From contig NC_025879.1 in NCBI RefSeq assembly GCF_000755165.1, positions 1,279,123-1,343,122 on the forward strand: a stretch of DNA of 64,000 nt, given 5' to 3'. Under the pieces are notes generated by a model. It saw only the letters and a list, made by a program, of their open reading frames with translations. It was not told the origin of the DNA and ran no database searches. Positions 63,020 to 64,000 of the stretch are shown here, one piece after another (positions within the stretch are counted from its first letter, which is position 1; every line of letters begins with the position of its first letter). The stretch is from Leishmania panamensis (Eukaryota > Euglenozoa > Kinetoplastea > Trypanosomatida > Trypanosomatidae). A program made the position numbers and the translations under genes.

Positions 63020-64000
63020 ATGGCGTTTTCGCTACCCTCACGTGCGGCGGCGGCGGCGCTGCTTCTCATCCTGACCATACTGATTGACTGCGTCCTGTGC
63101 TCTTCTCCTGCGACGGTGGCGGTAGACGACGACCACCTGCCGAATCCCAGCTGGAGTCGCACCTGCACCTCTCCGTACGAGGTCTGCTCCACCATCGAGG
63201 TGTATCAGTACTGGGAGGAGAAGAAGAATCGCTTGAGTTTCACTGTGGATGCATTAATGAAAGACCCGAACGAGAAGGGTGTGCTCACTGTGTGGATGGT
63301 GATGGATGACCCAGACATCAACGTAGCGAAGGGCATCTTTCGTGAAGGCATCAACGTCGTCATTGTGCACCCGCGCGGGTCAAGGGAAACACCATCGTTT
63401 ATGACGTGCGCCAATACGTCGAGTCCCTACAACAGTCAGTGCTGGATGTCTACGGCGTGCGCGACCGAGCTGGCGGCGGCAGCGAAAGCCAAGGACAATC
63501 CTCTGAACATGTCGCACTACTCAGCGGACCAGGCGGTGCACGATCTCAACTGGGCACTGCGCACCCTCGGCGATGGCCGACCCAATGTGGTGTTGGGCCA
63601 GGGCCTGAGCAGCATGCTGGCCATTCGTCTCCTGCAGTACCACAGCGATACCAAGGCAGCAGTGGTGCTGCTGGACTACGCGCACCCGCTCGTGTTTGAC
63701 GTGTACAACTACTTCGGTGGCGGCGGCATGGACGCTGCCCTGCAGCACATCCTCGCGCTGTGCGATGACCAGGCAGCGTGTGTGGGACGACTGGGCGCCA
63801 CTGAGGGGTCGTTGAACCGTCTTAAGGCGGTCATGGCTATGGCAAAGAAGGGCCAGCTCTCGTGCGCATCGCGGCTAAAGTGGACCGGCGGCAAAGGCGG
63901 TGGCGCCGCCTTTGCAGGTGAGCTGCGTGCGGTACTGGCCCTGATGCTGCGGTACCCCGTCTACCCCTTTCTTGCAAGCAAGGCAGATCTGCTGAACTTG
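63020..64000 (+). CDS. Secreted or lumenal alpha/beta-hydrolase-like protein (S33-like), 3' end beyond window
   Basis: The frame from ATG 63020 stays open to the window end: 327 codons are visible and the C-terminus is missing. Residues 1-28 form a signal peptide (basic-hydroxyl start, then AAAAALLLILTILIDCVLC). The mature part resembles S33-type tripeptidyl aminopeptidases: GINVVIVHPRGS (117-121 HPRGS) matches the DVVxxDxRGxG strand, followed by a Cys; MSHYSADQAVHDLNWALRTLG matches the helix before the elbow; and NVVLGQGLSSMLAIRLLQYH sits where GxSxGxxLAxxYxxxYP is expected. There G193-Q-G-L-S197 places Gly195 at the nucleophile serine. LLDYAHP follows like the usual LDG-P strand. Paired cysteines suit an oxidising compartment. 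It may be an inactive hydrolase; the remaining triad residues lie outside the window. Confidence 0.8.
   Translation, partial: MAFSLPSRAAAAALLLILTILIDCVLCSSPATVAVDDDHLPNPSWSRTCTSPYEVCSTIEVYQYWEEKKNRLSFTVDALMKDPNEKGVLTVWMVMDDPDINVAKGIFREGINVVIVHPRGSRETPSFMTCANTSSPYNSQCWMSTACATELAAAAKAKDNPLNMSHYSADQAVHDLNWALRTLGDGRPNVVLGQGLSSMLAIRLLQYHSDTKAAVVLLDYAHPLVFDVYNYFGGGGMDAALQHILALCDDQAACVGRLGATEGSLNRLKAVMAMAKKGQLSCASRLKWTGGKGGGAAFAGELRAVLALMLRYPVYPFLASKADLLNL

Noticed and set aside
1..64000. Introns, tRNA or rRNA genes, CRISPR arrays, strand-switch region or telomeric repeats
   Set aside because: I looked for these and saw none: all genes are uninterrupted and on the + strand, no tRNA T-arm/acceptor pattern stood out, and TTAGGG occurs only as isolated single units.

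Overview
The window looks like part of a Leishmania chromosome. Every convincing gene is intron-less and on the + strand, the layout of a single polycistronic (directional) gene cluster. Coding regions are GC-rich. The spacers are long and dominated by pyrimidine tracts and TG/CA, TC and CCCA microsatellites. Candidate spliced-leader acceptors (pyrimidine tract followed by the first AG) sit just upstream of several start codons, and one intergenic block resembles a SIDER retroposon. From memory only, the order glucosamine-6-phosphate deaminase, CCT subunit, DnaJ, dihydrolipoamide dehydrogenase, mitotic cyclin matches the 3' half of Leishmania chromosome 32. I cannot assign a species or subgenus.

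Layout: spacer (1-2354); glycosomal glucosamine-6-phosphate deaminase (2355-3194); CCT1/TCP-1 alpha (4759-6399); a 5.8-kb gene-free stretch; an 816-aa orphan protein (12204-14654); a 5.3-kb spacer holding the SIDER-like element (about 16335-17115); a 240-aa two-membrane-segment protein (19981-20703); a secretory-pathway DnaJ (22289-23497); mitochondrial dihydrolipoamide dehydrogenase (24529-25959); a B-type (CYC6-like) cyclin (29716-31002); a 114-aa single-pass membrane protein (32901-33245); a 1105-aa helical-repeat protein (34160-37477); a 1330-aa B-box/MATH protein with a PARP-like domain (40668-44660); a class 3 lipase (46923-49352); a CLC chloride/proton antiporter (50429-53083); a Pus7/TruD pseudouridine synthase (53917-56745); a MYND-finger protein (57936-59738); and the 5' part of a secreted alpha/beta-hydrolase-like protein (63020 to the window end). 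Coding sequence fills about 44% of the window.

The genes are mixed housekeeping functions (amino-sugar catabolism, cytosolic and ER folding, 2-oxoacid dehydrogenase E3, cell cycle, ion transport, RNA modification). They share a transcription unit rather than a pathway, as is normal in kinetoplastids, where control is mainly post-transcriptional through UTRs.

Most notable: (i) the 1330-aa protein appears to combine a degenerate PARP fold (H-Y-E triad read as Y-V-Q) with a TRIM37-like B-box, coiled coil and MATH domain but no RING; (ii) two perfect long inverted repeats lie in intergenic/UTR DNA (21-bp arms at 3642-3694; 25-bp arms extended by TG/CA tracts at 38864-39024); (iii) the last gene looks like an S33-type hydrolase whose nucleophile serine position is glycine.
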